Of a stretch of DNA of 8,205 nt, positions 7,999 to 8,205 are shown one piece after another. The stretch covers positions 1 to 8,205 of the forward strand of contig JAEMPZ010000024.1 of the NCBI GenBank assembly GCA_022759065.1, written 5' to 3'. Position 1 is the stretch's first letter; each line of letters opens with the position of its first letter. The position numbers and the translations under genes were made by a program. The notes under the pieces were generated by a model that made no database searches, had not been told where the DNA came from, and saw only the letters and a program-made list of their open reading frames with translations. This stretch comes from Acidobacteriota bacterium. Its GTDB lineage: Bacteria > Acidobacteriota > UBA4820 > DSQY01.

Positions 7999-8027
7999 AG
8001 TGTGCCACGAGTTCGCGCCAATGCCAA
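7999..8027 (-). promoter_or_regulatory. Weak sigma-70-like promoter candidate
   Basis: On the minus strand TTGGCA (8027-8022, five of six matches to TTGACA) is followed after 17 bases by CACACT (8004-7999, three of six matches to TATAAT). The position, about 40 bases before the prolyl oligopeptidase start codon, is right for a promoter. The -10 match is poor and the promoter preferences of this organism are unknown, so this is only a candidate. Confidence 0.2.
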
Positions 8028-8062
8028 GCGGCCGACGAAGACCAGGCGAAAAAAATTCTCAC

Positions 8063-8114
8063 CACCAAGGCGCCAAGGGCAGAATCACAGGGAGGACGGG
8101 GAGGTCAGGGAGGA
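8063..8114. repeat. Short 8-base and 9-base tandem repeats
   Basis: Two 8-base units CACCAAGG (8063-8070) and CGCCAAGG (8071-8078) are followed by three 9-base units: CAGGGAGGA (8088-8096), CGGGGAGGT (8097-8105) and CAGGGAGGA (8106-8114). They adjoin the heptamer array to the right, forming one composite repeat region upstream of the prolyl oligopeptidase gene. No gene is visible here. The ACCACCAAGGCGCCAAGG string resembles the CACGAAG/CACCAAG short repeats seen between genes of many environmental bacteria (recalled, not searched). Confidence 0.55.
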
Positions 8115-8117
8115 AAG

Positions 8118-8205
8118 TTAGACGAAAGACGTTAGACGTTAGACGTGAGACGTTAGGCGTTAGGAGTAAGACGTTAGACGTAAGACGATAGACGGACGAC
8201 GGTTG
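8118..8205. repeat. Heptamer tandem array, consensus TTAGACG (runs off window)
   Basis: Twelve consecutive 7-base units in unbroken register fill 8118-8201: TTAGACG, AAAGACG, TTAGACG, TTAGACG, TGAGACG, TTAGGCG, TTAGGAG, TAAGACG, TTAGACG, TAAGACG, ATAGACG, GACGACG. No insertion or deletion breaks the period; differences are substitutions, mostly in the first three bases, while GACG is best conserved. The array continues at least to the right edge. It lies over 100 bases upstream of the prolyl oligopeptidase start. An open frame across it (8000-8191) is a by-product of the repeat, since seven-base units give a seven-residue periodic peptide. Confidence 0.9.

Noticed and set aside
8000..8016. 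Sigma-54 promoter (TGGCAC on the minus strand)
   Set aside because: The second element (GC followed by T/A at the required spacing) is missing; the sequence continues ACTAGCGCC.
8000..8191. Open frame of 63 codons on the plus strand upstream of the oligopeptidase
   Set aside because: Its second half is a periodic peptide (KTLDVRRETLGVR pattern) generated by the 7-base repeat, there is no ribosome site, and the first half has no recognisable features.
8118..8205. CRISPR array
   Set aside because: Units are 7 bases with no spacers and no cas genes nearby; it is a simple tandem repeat.

Overview
The window looks like a piece of a GC-rich bacterial chromosome, probably from a Gram-negative organism. 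Codons ending in G or C dominate, and two of the encoded enzymes carry Sec-type signal peptides. All five protein genes can be assigned to known families. A sulfatase with a C-terminal TPR domain, a secreted M13 metallopeptidase and an exported S9A prolyl oligopeptidase would suit an organism that feeds on polymers and protein (Acidobacteriota and several uncultured phyla carry such sets). I cannot fix the phylum from sequence alone.

Layout: (1) 1-1065, plus strand, is the 3' part of a sulfatase-TPR gene whose catalytic half lies to the left of the window. (2) 1066-1231 is a convergent intergenic region with a short heptamer repeat and an intrinsic terminator serving the minus-strand genes. 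(3) 1232-7957 holds four minus-strand genes, in transcription order: S9A prolyl oligopeptidase, a HAD phosphatase of the phosphoglycolate phosphatase type, the ABC-F translation factor EttA, and the M13 metallopeptidase. The last three are separated by only 11-14 bases. The Shine-Dalgarno sequences of ettA and of the M13 gene lie against or overlap the preceding stop codon, so this is very probably one translationally coupled unit. The oligopeptidase is separated from it by 89 bases that are mostly a heptamer repeat. (4) 7958-8205 is the upstream region of the oligopeptidase and holds a mosaic of short tandem repeats running off the right edge.

How the genes may work together: the two peptidases probably act outside the cytoplasm, M13 cutting peptides as a zinc endopeptidase and the S9A enzyme cutting after proline in short peptides. 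Gph (metabolite repair or recycling of 2-phosphoglycolate) and EttA (energy-dependent gating of the ribosome) are cytoplasmic housekeeping functions. No clear pathway link joins all four, and the grouping may simply be co-transcription.

I found no mobile element, CRISPR array, RNA gene or phage gene, and no undescribed multi-gene system. The most unusual signal is non-coding. All three of the larger intergenic regions contain degenerate tandem repeats with a strict 7-base period but a different unit in each: TTTTGAA, then GGATGAN facing ATAGATG, then TTAGACG. In the middle one the repeat forms a long imperfect hairpin and supplies the stop codon of the prolyl oligopeptidase gene.
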